Source: Rhizobium halophilum
Lineage (GTDB): Bacteria; Pseudomonadota; Alphaproteobacteria; Rhizobiales; Rhizobiaceae
Length of the DNA stretch: 64,000 bases
NCBI RefSeq assembly: GCF_021648825.1
Contig: NZ_JAKJHS010000002.1
Location: 1-64,000 of the forward strand
Direction: 5' to 3'
Below the pieces are notes generated by a model. That model saw nothing but the letters and a program-made list of their open reading frames with translations. It ran no database searches and was not told where the DNA came from. The translations under genes were made by a program, and so were the position numbers. Positions 7,809-16,688 of this stretch are shown piece after piece (position 1 is the first letter of the stretch; each line of letters opens with the position of its first letter).

Positions 7809-9246
7809 ATGCGGCTTTCCGTCCTCACCACGTCACTCTTGTTTCTTGCCGTTCACCTCACCATTGCCGCCTTGGTACCCCTCTTTGATGATGAAGCCTA
7901 TTATGCACTGTGGGCCTCGCAATCTCGCGCTTGGCTATTACGATCACCCGCCCATGATCGCTTACATGATCCGAATGGGAACCGATCTCCTGGGAGAAAC
8001 CGCTCTCGGCATCCGGCTGTTTCCAGTGATTGGCTTTGTCGTGTCGGGGTACCTCGTGGGTGATCTTGCGCGGCACATGTCTGGTGGCACCGTGGGTGTG
8101 CCAGTGTTGGCCACAACGCTCTATAACCTTAATCTGCTTGTCTTCGCTTTGGGCAGTTTCGCCACCCCCGACGCGCCCTCCACCTTGTTCTGGGTGGCCG
8201 CACTCTGGGCTGGGATCCGCGCCGTCAGCACGCCTCCGAGCGCGCATTCCGCGATGCTATGGTGGGTGTTTACTGGACTCTTTATCGGGTTCGGCGGGGT
8301 GTCGAAGTTCACCAATGCCTTTCTGGCCTTCGGATTGCTGGCCTACCTGATAGCGACGCCAACCGGTCGCGCGTATCTGTTCACGCGTCTGCCTTACATG
8401 TCCGCGGCAGCGGCGGTACTTCCGCTTCTTCCCTATTTTTTCTGGAATGCTGAAAACGATTGGCTCGGCTTGGAACGCCAAGGAGCGCGCCTCGTCGCCT
8501 CCGGCTTCTCGACCCGATATCTCGGTGAATATGCCGCGGTCCTGCTCCTGGCGCCGACACCATTGGTCACCTGGTTCGCGTTCCGGGCTTTAAAGGCTCC
8601 GCCAAAAGACAGTGCGCTGCTGATCTGGAGCTCCGTTCCGCTCCTGCTCTATTTCGCATTTCACGCGACGCATGCGCAAGTTCAAGCCAACTGGACCGTG
8701 CCGCTGCAGGCGCTCTTCGCCATTCCTGCCGCCTTTGGCCTCACTCAGGCGCAGTCGCCGCGGCTTTGGACCAAGGTGACCGTCGTCATCGCATTGGTGC
8801 TGAGTGTTGGTTCAGTCGCGATCGCCTTCAATCCGGTCACTCCCATCGGCACAAGTGACAATCCGCCGAACCAGACGCGCGGATGGTCAGCGACCCAAGA
8901 TGCCATCACTGAACTGCTGGAGCAAACCGGCGCAAGATGGATCGCCACGACCGATTACGCTCGAACCGGGTCGCTCGCGCTTCGTTTTCCCCAGATGCGC
9001 GTCTGGTCGGTGACTGAGCCGCAGCGCTATGGCTTCCGCGGTGCCTTTCCTACCGAATTATGCGCCGCTCCCGGACTCTTGATCGAGCGGGCAAGACGGT
9101 TGGAAACAACCTCTGAGAAAGCCCCAAGACTTTTCGAAACGGTCGAAGCCACGCAGGCTGCCACTCGAAGCCAAGACGGGGTTACACTGATGCGATATCA
9201 CCTAACATCTGTCTCCCGGGTCAGTTCGCCCGGGGTGTGCCAATGA
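7809..9246 (+). pseudogene. Second PMT/ArnT-type glycosyltransferase, interrupted by a one-base frameshift
   Basis: The 5' part reads from the ATG at 7809 (MRLSVLTTSLLFLAV) through LFDDEAYYALWAS, ending at 7919. The rest of the family, starting NLALGYYDHPPMIAY, is in another frame from 7921 to the stop at 9246. Dropping one base at about 7918-7920 joins them into a 478-aa protein. The spacing between DEAY and DHPP then becomes 13 residues, exactly as in the intact paralogue just upstream. A frame from the ATG at 7846 stays open but begins with nonsense residues and lacks the DEAY acidic motif needed for catalysis. This is either a true pseudogene, a sequencing error or phase variation. No long homopolymer is present at the site. 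The remainder looks undamaged, so any lesion is recent. Confidence 0.8.
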
Positions 9247-10010
9247 CGCGTTGAAAGATCTCATGCAGGCATTTCACTTCTCGTGAGACCTCCGGCAGGG
9301 CCGAGCGCAAATAGAGAGCAATGGCGAGCGCGCCTTTCAAGACGATCAACGCGCAGCGGTGGACTCGCCTTATCCAAGAATGTCCGCATGAGGGCGATTT
9401 GTGCGAGTTGTTCGTCACCTTTGTGCTCGTAGGGCAGGGGGAGTGAGCCGCCTGCCTCCGCAGACGCAGGTTGAAATAGCGCCGGAGGTCGAGGTTGATT
9501 GCGCGACACGCTGCTGCGCGATCCCAATCTCGCCCAGCTTTGAGCACATGCGCGGCCTCCAAGCTGTCAGTCGTTCTTCGTTCAATCGAGAGAGCGCACA
9601 GCGAAAAGCAGCTAATCTGTAATCTGTCGCCGGCGGTGACCGAGGCATGCAGGGTTTCTGGGACATGTTCCCGGATGCACGACAGGCTCTGGCGCGAGCT
9701 CGGCACGCCGCTGCCGGACCAGGATTTACGACAGCGGGTGACAACGGCCGTAGAGCTTGCTTCCGAGAACGTACCCATGGAGGGTTTGATTCGGGAACGC
9801 GACGCAGGGCTGCGCCAAATACTGGCGACGCGACGAGAGAAAGATCGTCTGTAGTGATTGGACCCTCAGGCTGCGTGGCAGCTGGATTTGGCGAGATTTC
9901 CGGCTCGCGAAGGGTACCACTTGGAGCCGAAAACGAATTATGACAAATCTTCTCTTGTTTTTGCTGTGGCCGAAGCTATAGGCGGGCAATCGCAACGACA
10001 GGATTTGCCA
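9247..10010. other. 764-bp stretch with no convincing gene
   Basis: Open frames exist on both strands (185 aa leftward 9778-9221 and 119 aa rightward 9495-9854), but neither has a recognisable domain, a plausible ribosome binding site or a natural amino-acid composition; both are rich in Arg, Ser and Cys. It may be decayed DNA separating the glycosyltransferase block from the ABC importer. The promoter of that importer should lie in the last 150 bases. No cobalamin-riboswitch-like element was recognised here. Confidence 0.5.
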
Positions 10011-11033
10011 GTGACCGTTCTCAAATCTCTTTCCGCTGCCGCGGCCGTGGTCGCCGCGCTCGCCGCCGCCTCGACCTGCGCCGCCGCCGCCACCCAATAT
10101 CCGCTGACGATCGAAAATTGCGGCGCGGAGGTGACTTTCGATCATGCGCCGGAGCGGGCGATCGGGCTTGGCCAGAACAGCGCCGAAATTTTGCTGATGT
10201 TGGGGCTCGAGGACAGGATGGTCGGTACCGCCTTCTGGCCGAGCAAGGTCATGCCGCAGCTCGAGGAGGCGAACGCCAAGGTAAAGCTGCTGACGGTCGA
10301 GTTCCCGACCTTCGAGTCGCTGCTCGCCGAGAACCCTGATTTCGTCGCCGCAGCACTTCCGAGCCTGATCGGCCCGACCAGCAAGGTCGCCAAGCGCGAG
10401 GACTTCGAGAAGGTCGACGTTCCGACCTACCTTTCGCCCAGCACCTGCCTCAGCACCGATAAGGTGCAGGACCAGTATGGCAGCCGCGACAGGCTCTGGA
10501 GCATGGACCTGCTCTACAAGGAGATCGACGAGCTGTCGCAGATCTTCGACGTCGCCGATCGCGGCCAGGCCCTGATAGAAGATCTGAAGCATCGCGAGGC
10601 GGCGCTGCGCTCGAGCGTTGCCAAGGACGGCCAGAAGCTCTCCTATGTCTTCTGGTTCTCCAGCCCTGCGCCTTCCGCGGACGCCTATCTGGGCGGCAAG
10701 AACGGCGCCTCCGGCTTCATCGCCGACGTGCTAGGCGGCGTGAATGCCATAGATGCGGAAGCTGAATGGCCGACGCTTGGCTGGGAAGGCATCATCGCTG
10801 CCGATCCGGATGTCATCGTTGTCGCGAGCCTCGACCGCAACCGCTGGGAGCTCGACAAGCCGGAGGCGAAGATCGCCTTCCTCAACAGCGATCCCGCCGT
10901 CAGTCAGATGCCGGCGGTGAAGAACAAGGCGATCGTGGTCATGGACGGCCAGGCGATGAACCCGACCATCCGCACCATCTACGGTGCTGAAGAGGTGGCG
11001 AAGCAGTTGAAGGACCTCGGTCTCCTGAAGTGA
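10011..11033 (+). CDS. FecB/BtuF-type ABC transporter substrate-binding protein
   Basis: A 340-aa periplasmic binding protein of the class III (FecB/BtuF/FhuD) fold. The GTG at 10011 is chosen because AGGA (10000-10003) precedes it and the following residues are a classical signal peptide (VLKSLSAAAAVVAALAAAS, ending in Ala-rich CAAAA). Typical family sequence follows: PERAIGLGQNSAEILLMLGLEDRMVG, then ESLLAENPDFV and a C-terminal WEGIIAADPDVIVV. The cargo is a metal chelate, haem or corrinoid-like compound. Neighbouring genes encode the matching permease and ATPase with stop/start overlaps. No TonB-dependent receptor gene is nearby to reveal the ligand. The base composition of the three genes looks more GC-rich in third positions than the upstream glycosyltransferase block. 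Confidence 0.88.
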   Translation: MTVLKSLSAAAAVVAALAAASTCAAAATQYPLTIENCGAEVTFDHAPERAIGLGQNSAEILLMLGLEDRMVGTAFWPSKVMPQLEEANAKVKLLTVEFPTFESLLAENPDFVAAALPSLIGPTSKVAKREDFEKVDVPTYLSPSTCLSTDKVQDQYGSRDRLWSMDLLYKEIDELSQIFDVADRGQALIEDLKHREAALRSSVAKDGQKLSYVFWFSSPAPSADAYLGGKNGASGFIADVLGGVNAIDAEAEWPTLGWEGIIAADPDVIVVASLDRNRWELDKPEAKIAFLNSDPAVSQMPAVKNKAIVVMDGQAMNPTIRTIYGAEEVAKQLKDLGLLK

Positions 11034-12070
11034 CGCAAGCGACCGGCACCGCCCGCGGGCTTGGCGCCCTCCTTGCGCTGCTGGTTCTTTCCGGCGGCGC
11101 GATCGGGCTTGTCGTTGCGATCAGCGTCGGGATCGGCGACCTGCCGATCCCGTTGTCGACAACCGTTTCGGCCGTTACCAACCGCCTCGGTTGGACGGCG
11201 GTGCAGCTCAACCCAATCCACGAGACAGTGATCTGGGACTACCGCCTCAGCCGCGCGCTTGTCGCCGCCTTCTGCGGTGCGGGGCTCGCGCTCTCGGGCG
11301 CCATCATGCAGGCGCTGCTGCGAAACCCGCTGGCCGAACCCTATGTGCTCGGCATCTCCGCCGGCGCGTCCACCGGAGCCGTTGCAATCGTCATCCTCGG
11401 CCTTGGCGCCGGTGCCGTTTCGCTTTCCGCCGGCGCCTTTGCCGGCGCCTTTGCCGCCTTCTTCTTCGTCGCGCTCCTGTCCAACGGCACGCGCGGCGGC
11501 GCCGACCGCACGATCCTTGCAGGCGTTGCCGCCTCGCAGCTTTTCAATGCTGCCACCTCCTATATCGTCACAACCTCCGGCAATGCGCAGCAGGCGCGCG
11601 ATGTGATGTTCTGGCTGCTCGGCAGCTTCGGTGGCGTGCGCTGGCCGGAGTTCATGCTGGTCGCGACTGTCGTCGGCCTTTGTCTCATCCCCTGCCTCCT
11701 CTACGCTCGCGTGCTGGATGCATTCGCCTTCGGCGACGAGGCCGCCGCCTCGCTCGGCGTCAATGTCGCGCGCGCCCGCATCGCGCTCTTTGCCCTGACG
11801 GCGGTGATGACGGCAACGATCGTCTCGATGGTGGGCACCATCGGCTTCGTCGGCCTCGTCGTGCCGCATGCCGCCCGCTTCCTGGTCGGCCCGCTTCATA
11901 TCCGCCTCCTGCCCGCCTGCGCCGTCGCCGGGGCGATCTTCATGGTGCTTGCCGACATTGCCTCGCGCATCCTGATCCCGCAGCAGGTGCTGCCGATCGG
12001 CGTGGTGACGGCGCTCGTCGGCGTCCCCTTCTTCTCCTTCGTCCTCTACCGGTTCCAGCGCGCCTCATGA
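11030..12070 (+). CDS. FecCD-family ABC transporter permease
   Basis: A 346-aa inner-membrane permease with about ten hydrophobic segments. It carries the family blocks RLSRALVAAFCGAGLALSG, NPLAEPYVLGISAGAS and GTIGFVGLVVPHAAR, the last being the cytoplasmic coupling region. The GTG start at 11030 overlaps the stop of the binding-protein gene (GTGA), so translation is coupled. It forms the channel of a siderophore/haem/B12-class importer with its two neighbours. Confidence 0.9.
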   Translation: MTQATGTARGLGALLALLVLSGGAIGLVVAISVGIGDLPIPLSTTVSAVTNRLGWTAVQLNPIHETVIWDYRLSRALVAAFCGAGLALSGAIMQALLRNPLAEPYVLGISAGASTGAVAIVILGLGAGAVSLSAGAFAGAFAAFFFVALLSNGTRGGADRTILAGVAASQLFNAATSYIVTTSGNAQQARDVMFWLLGSFGGVRWPEFMLVATVVGLCLIPCLLYARVLDAFAFGDEAAASLGVNVARARIALFALTAVMTATIVSMVGTIGFVGLVVPHAARFLVGPLHIRLLPACAVAGAIFMVLADIASRILIPQQVLPIGVVTALVGVPFFSFVLYRFQRAS

Positions 12071-12828
12071 GCATCACCGCCGAAAATCTCGTCTGGAAGA
12101 TCGGCAAGCGCACCGTCCTTGACGGCGTGTCGCTGCAGGCCGAACCCGGTCGCGTGCTCGGCCTGCTCGGGCCGAACGGTTCCGGCAAGACGTCGCTCTT
12201 GCGCCTGCTCGCCGGGCTAAAGACCCCATCCGCCGGCCGCATCACGCTCGATGGCCGCGACATCGGCACGGTCGGACGCCGGTCGCTTGCCAAGCGCGTT
12301 GCCTTTGTCGAGCAGCACGCCACCACCAATGCTAACCTGCGCGTTATCGACGTCGTCAAGCTCGGCCGTTTCCCGCACCGCTCAATGTTCTCCGGCTGGT
12401 CGGCCGCGGACGAGGCGGCGGTGGAGGAGGCGCTGGTGCGGGCAGGGATGGTAGATAAGCGCAATGACCTGTGGCAGAGCCTTTCGGGTGGCGAAAAACA
12501 GCGCGTCCACATTGCCCGCGCCTTGGCGCAATCGCCGCAGGAGCTCATTCTCGACGAGCCGACCAACCACCTCGACATCCAGCACCAGATCGGCCTCCTG
12601 CGCCTCGTCGCCAGCCTGCCGGTCACCAGCGTGATCGCGCTGCACGATCTCAACCATGCCGCAATGTTCTGCGACCACCTGATCGTGCTCAATCAGGGCC
12701 GCGTCGCCGCCGCCGGCACTCCCGAAGCGGTCCTGACGGAAACTTTGCTGCGCGAGGTTTTCAGGGTGACGGCGCGGGTGGAGCGGTCGACGCATCACGG
12801 CCGACCGCACATACACTTTGTCATGTGA
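12067..12828 (+). CDS. FecE/BtuD-type ABC transporter ATP-binding protein
   Basis: A 253-aa cytoplasmic ATPase. Walker A is GPNGSGKTS, the ABC signature is LSGGEKQR, Walker B is LILDEP and the switch histidine is in ALHDLNH. The start at 12067 (MSITAENLVW) overlaps the permease stop as ATGA; the much longer open frame that begins at 11191 is a shadow of the permease gene. The C-terminus ends in a His-containing tail (STHHGRPHIHFVM), common in this subfamily. It completes the three-gene importer. Confidence 0.92.
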   Translation: MSITAENLVWKIGKRTVLDGVSLQAEPGRVLGLLGPNGSGKTSLLRLLAGLKTPSAGRITLDGRDIGTVGRRSLAKRVAFVEQHATTNANLRVIDVVKLGRFPHRSMFSGWSAADEAAVEEALVRAGMVDKRNDLWQSLSGGEKQRVHIARALAQSPQELILDEPTNHLDIQHQIGLLRLVASLPVTSVIALHDLNHAAMFCDHLIVLNQGRVAAAGTPEAVLTETLLREVFRVTARVERSTHHGRPHIHFVM

Positions 12829-12858
12829 CAAGCCTGAGGCTGTGGCGCAGTGGTTTTG

Positions 12859-12884
12859 CGCCCGTGAGCGACAATGGACGGGCG
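12859..12884 (+). terminator. Probable terminator of the FecBCD-type operon
   Basis: CGCCCGT (12859-12865) pairs perfectly with ACGGGCG (12878-12884) across a 12-base loop, 31 bases after the ATPase stop. It is followed by GCTTTC only, so the T tract is weak. Confidence 0.45.
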
Positions 12885-13038
12885 GCTTTCACAGCAAGAT
12901 GTGATGCCAACGCCACACTAGATCCCTAACTAGCGGCAGAGCAACAATCAACTGCAGCGTGCATCGGAATTCTCTTGCTTTGCCTCCCGGCTTGTAGACC
13001 TATGTGCCGATACAGGTCGGCTGGTCGGGGGGCTTTAA

Positions 13039-16000
13039 GTGAATACGCGTTCTAGGTATGCGGTGGTGTTCGCCGCATTGATGATGTCTGCCGCCCCCAT
13101 TGCGGGCCCCGCACGAGGAGAGGATGGAAGGCTCGAGCTTCGACTGGTCTCCGTGTCGCAGGCCTTGTCGGATGCATTGCGGCTCGCAGCTGCCAATGGC
13201 CAGTCGTCCCTCCTTGCATCTGTCTACGAAAACAGTCGGATAACGCCATTCCGCGCCGGCGCGATACGTAACGAGGCTGTCAGGCTGGCGCCTGACTTGG
13301 AGCCGGCGATAACGCTCGCGACCGATATCGCGCTTCACCACGCCAAGGGACTGCCGAACAGAAGCACGGGCTTCGCTGCTACTAAGCTTACCCGTCCGCC
13401 CGGTGCAGACAACGACGTCGATCTTGCAGCAATACCTGAATTCCAGCGCAATTGGGGCGTCGGCGCGATTGGTACGCAAGCAGCTGCTGATCTCAACCTT
13501 AGGGGGAAGGGCGTCGTCGTCGGGGTTGTCGATTCGGGCATCGATAGGACATCCGGGGGCGGGGTCCATTCAGAGTTCGCGGGAAGGCTAGACTCCCGCT
13601 CAACGTCGCTTGTTCATTGGTACGATCCGGAACTTGCCATCAAAGCCGGTAGCGTCGAGGCGGGTTATCTCCGACCCTCAACGGCGAGCGAAGACGGCGA
13701 CGGTCACGGTACTCACGTGGCTGGGATTATAGCTGCCGCAAAGGATGGGCAAGGGATGCAGGGGGTGGCGCCCGGTGCTACGATTCTCTCCATCCAGGCT
13801 CTTCCCTCGATTGACTCAGATGTTCTGGAGGAGGACGGCACCTTCCAGATCGACGGGGTCACCTACCATGCCAGCGCATTGTCCATATGCGGCAGCGACG
13901 TATATCTGACCGACGAGAGCAAATGCCGACCAGCAAACTCCATTGGCTTTGGAACCTCCAACGCAATCGCCTATCTGGCGACCCAAGCGGACGTGCGGGT
14001 CATCAACGGGTCCTTTGGCCCCGACGTCGAAGCCGGCGGAACAAGTTGGGCGACGGATGACCTCACCGAGGAGGCCAATGCGGTTCGCGCTGCTCTGAAG
14101 GCAGGCCAGATCCTGACGATTGCAGCCGGAAACGAGCGTGCAAAGGCGCCTGTGTATGGTGAGAACCCTTCCGGCATTGGGCTGTTCCCGTTCATCAACC
14201 CGCTCAACGCCGGGACACTCAATTCAGCGGGAGACCGAATCTATACCGGATCTGAAGGCGTTGATTTCAGCGATATGACGGACGCTGGCCTTGCTGCTGC
14301 TGAGAAGGCCGACGGCATAAAGCGGGGTCGTATCATAGCGGTCGTGGCGACGGATTCGCAGAAAGTGATCGCGGAATACTCAAATTTCTGCGGCGTAGCT
14401 GCCGAATGGTGCATCGCAGCGCCAGGGGGCACCTACGACGATAGCGTCGAACGCCCCATCTATTCCACGGCTCCCAATGGTTCCTATGTCGCGATGCAAG
14501 GCACATCGATGGCTGCTCCGCATGTAGCGGGCGCTGTTGCCGTGCTCATTGAGGCATTTCCGACCTATACGCCCGCGCAAATCACCAACATCTTGCTTGA
14601 AACCGCAGAAGATCTTGGTGCTGTCGGAACCGACCTGGTCTACGGACGCGGTTTTCTGCGCCTCGACCGCGCGCTCGATTCAGGCTCGGATGGGCTTGAT
14701 CCCCTACACGAGGGCACTTTCGTCGTGAGCGCGGACAAAGGGGATCGGATCATTTGGACCAAGCCGGTAGAAAGTGCCGGCGTCTTGTCCAAGACGGGTG
14801 AGGGTACTCTGGTTGTCCTCGGAAACGCAAACTTTCAGCGGGGCACGAGCGTCGGGGGAGGGGACCTCCGGGTTGACGGCAATCTGCAGACGCCATCACT
14901 GCTCGTTGAAGCAGGCGCCACTCTTTCCGGAAACGGCGTGATCACCGGCAATGTCAACTCGCGCGGCCATCTGTCGCCTGGAGCCTCTCCGGGCTTGTTG
15001 ACCATCAATGGCGACCTTGTCCTTGATCCACTTGCGCAGACAAATATCGAGGTCGATGGGCCGGCGGCAGATAGCGGCGCTGGCGGATTTGACCGCATCT
15101 TGATTGCAGGTGTTGGGCGAACGGCGGATCTGGGCGGAACCCTTGCTCCCTTGCTTCGAGGCATTACGGGTGCCGCCAACAACAACTTCACTCCGGAGCT
15201 AGGCCAGAGCTTCACCTTCCTTGAGGTGCAGGACGGAGAGGTTCTGGGGTCGTTCGACCGTCTCCTCCAGCCAACTGCTGGCCTGGCTGCAAACACCCGT
15301 TTTGATGTGATCTACGGCGAAAGCAGCGTCACCTTGGCCACAACACCGTTGTCCTATGCCGACCTTCAGGTTTTCGGCGTTGCCCAGAGCGATGCAGCAA
15401 GACAGATTGGTGGCGCCATAGATGCCCTACGCCCTGTCGCCGGTGTCCGCCCGGGGGAAGAGGTCGCGGATCTCTTCTCAAGCCTTTATCTCGGAGGTGC
15501 AGCGGGTGTCAGTGCGGGCCTGGAGCAGGCGACCGGCGCCATCTATGTGGACGCGGGACAGACGGCGGTCGCTTCTGTCGGACGCTTCGCCGACCAAATC
15601 TGGCAGCATCAGACTGAGATGGCAATCCTCGGCGGTCTCTCTGGAGACCAGACACGCTTCTGGACAGAGGGAGAGAAGTGGTTTGCCGACTATGGCAGCT
15701 TCGAATCCAACAGCGGAAGTGTGACGTTTGGCCTAGATGTTCCAATGGACCGCGGCTGGGTTGGTGGCGCGATCCGGTATGAAGGCAGCGACATTGCCTC
15801 GGGTGCTCGTGGCAGTGGCAATGTCGAAACCTATCACGGCGCGCTCTACGGCCTTGCCGATCTCGAAAGTGCCGAGCTTGCCGGCCGCGCAGGCGTGAGT
15901 TTTGGACAGCTTGATGTTTCCCGCCAGATCAGCTTCGGTTCGGGTGACCTCTCCCTCCTGACCAGCGATGACCGAGGCTTCGGTGGGTTTGCGGAAGCCT

Positions 16001-16449
16001 CGATCCAGAAGCGTCTGATCGAGGGGGAAACCATCCTGATCCCAAGCATGACGATCGGCTATCGGGCGTTCGCCTTCGATGGAGCCACGGAAAGCGGCTC
16101 GGTCCTTCCCGCCACGACTTCGGATGACACCTTCGAGGAAGGACATGCGACCGCTGCCGTTGCCGTCTCCCGGCCCTTTTCATTGGCAGGCGATATGGAA
16201 TTCATTCCGACCGCCATGCTTGGATATCGTCGTGACTTTATTGCGATCGATGACAGCGCCTCGGTCAGTGTCTTAGGAACCGGCTTTACCACCTACGGCG
16301 AGGAGATCGGTAGGGACGCCCTGGTAGGCGGGGTCAAATTCGAGATCGCCGAAGGCAACCGCTTCTCCTTAGCTGCCGGGTATGATTTGGATATCCGGAA
16401 AGGCGCAGATCGGCATAACTTTGGGGGCTCGTTGACGCTGCGTTGGTAG
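13039..16449 (+). CDS. Subtilase autotransporter (S8 serine protease, type Va secretion)
   Basis: An 1136-aa outer-membrane autotransporter. The GTG start at 13039 follows a G-rich Shine-Dalgarno. A signal peptide spans about residues 1-27. The S8 subtilisin domain (about 150-550) has an intact triad: D165 in VVDSGID, H226 in DGHGTHVAG and S490 in GTSMAAPH. A stalk of autotransporter-associated beta-helix repeat follows (about 580-680; SKTGEGTLVVLG, GDLRVDG, SPGASPGLL). The C-terminal beta-barrel covers about 860-1136 and ends in the aromatic residue W typical of outer-membrane proteins. The passenger would be exposed on, or released from, the cell surface as an active protease. A Cys-containing insertion lies between H226 and S490 (about 285-300). 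It is a single-gene unit. Targets are unknown; surface-protein maturation, adhesion or host interaction are possible. Confidence 0.93.
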   Translation: MNTRSRYAVVFAALMMSAAPIAGPARGEDGRLELRLVSVSQALSDALRLAAANGQSSLLASVYENSRITPFRAGAIRNEAVRLAPDLEPAITLATDIALHHAKGLPNRSTGFAATKLTRPPGADNDVDLAAIPEFQRNWGVGAIGTQAAADLNLRGKGVVVGVVDSGIDRTSGGGVHSEFAGRLDSRSTSLVHWYDPELAIKAGSVEAGYLRPSTASEDGDGHGTHVAGIIAAAKDGQGMQGVAPGATILSIQALPSIDSDVLEEDGTFQIDGVTYHASALSICGSDVYLTDESKCRPANSIGFGTSNAIAYLATQADVRVINGSFGPDVEAGGTSWATDDLTEEANAVRAALKAGQILTIAAGNERAKAPVYGENPSGIGLFPFINPLNAGTLNSAGDRIYTGSEGVDFSDMTDAGLAAAEKADGIKRGRIIAVVATDSQKVIAEYSNFCGVAAEWCIAAPGGTYDDSVERPIYSTAPNGSYVAMQGTSMAAPHVAGAVAVLIEAFPTYTPAQITNILLETAEDLGAVGTDLVYGRGFLRLDRALDSGSDGLDPLHEGTFVVSADKGDRIIWTKPVESAGVLSKTGEGTLVVLGNANFQRGTSVGGGDLRVDGNLQTPSLLVEAGATLSGNGVITGNVNSRGHLSPGASPGLLTINGDLVLDPLAQTNIEVDGPAADSGAGGFDRILIAGVGRTADLGGTLAPLLRGITGAANNNFTPELGQSFTFLEVQDGEVLGSFDRLLQPTAGLAANTRFDVIYGESSVTLATTPLSYADLQVFGVAQSDAARQIGGAIDALRPVAGVRPGEEVADLFSSLYLGGAAGVSAGLEQATGAIYVDAGQTAVASVGRFADQIWQHQTEMAILGGLSGDQTRFWTEGEKWFADYGSFESNSGSVTFGLDVPMDRGWVGGAIRYEGSDIASGARGSGNVETYHGALYGLADLESAELAGRAGVSFGQLDVSRQISFGSGDLSLLTSDDRGFGGFAEASIQKRLIEGETILIPSMTIGYRAFAFDGATESGSVLPATTSDDTFEEGHATAAVAVSRPFSLAGDMEFIPTAMLGYRRDFIAIDDSASVSVLGTGFTTYGEEIGRDALVGGVKFEIAEGNRFSLAAGYDLDIRKGADRHNFGGSLTLRW

Positions 16450-16524
16450 CGGGCGCACGTCCAGGCAAAACGGTCAAGTGGTGCTTGCGCATCCTGGAAC
16501 TGCGGTCGCGAAGCCAGCGATAGG

Positions 16525-16580
16525 TCTCGACTTGATCTGTTCATCCGGCGCCAGTCCGGCACGAGCAGATCAAGTCGAGA
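16525..16580. terminator. Long perfect hairpin between convergent genes
   Basis: A 15-bp arm at 16525-16539 (TCTCGACTTGATCTG) is perfectly repeated in reverse complement at 16566-16580, with a 26-base spacer. It lies between the stop of the autotransporter and the stop of the leftward glycosyltransferase operon, so it can act as a bidirectional terminator. There is no strong T tract on either side, so a palindromic repeat element is the alternative. Confidence 0.6.
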
Positions 16581-16688
16581 TCCCTGGGCTTTAGTCGATG
16601 GGTTCCATCGCACGCTGTCAGAGCGGTGCCGAGGCGGTCATTGGCGCGGATCTTCGAATCATAAAGCCTTCTCCACCGATCAGCGGTT

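Noticed and set aside
7905..7925. Programmed ribosomal frameshifting as an explanation for the split PMT gene
   Set aside because: No slippery heptamer or long homopolymer is visible at the junction; a plain one-base insertion is simpler.
9221..9778. 185-residue leftward open frame as a real gene
   Set aside because: No domain, poor composition for a protein, no ribosome site, and overlap with the end of the PMT gene.
9850..10010. Cobalamin riboswitch ahead of the FecBCD-type operon
   Set aside because: I could not find a B12-box-like conserved core or the expected helices in the leader.
11191..12066. N-terminal extension of the ATPase frame
   Set aside because: These codons overlap the permease in another frame and are Arg/Pro-rich; the ATGA junction at 12067 gives a normal ATPase start.
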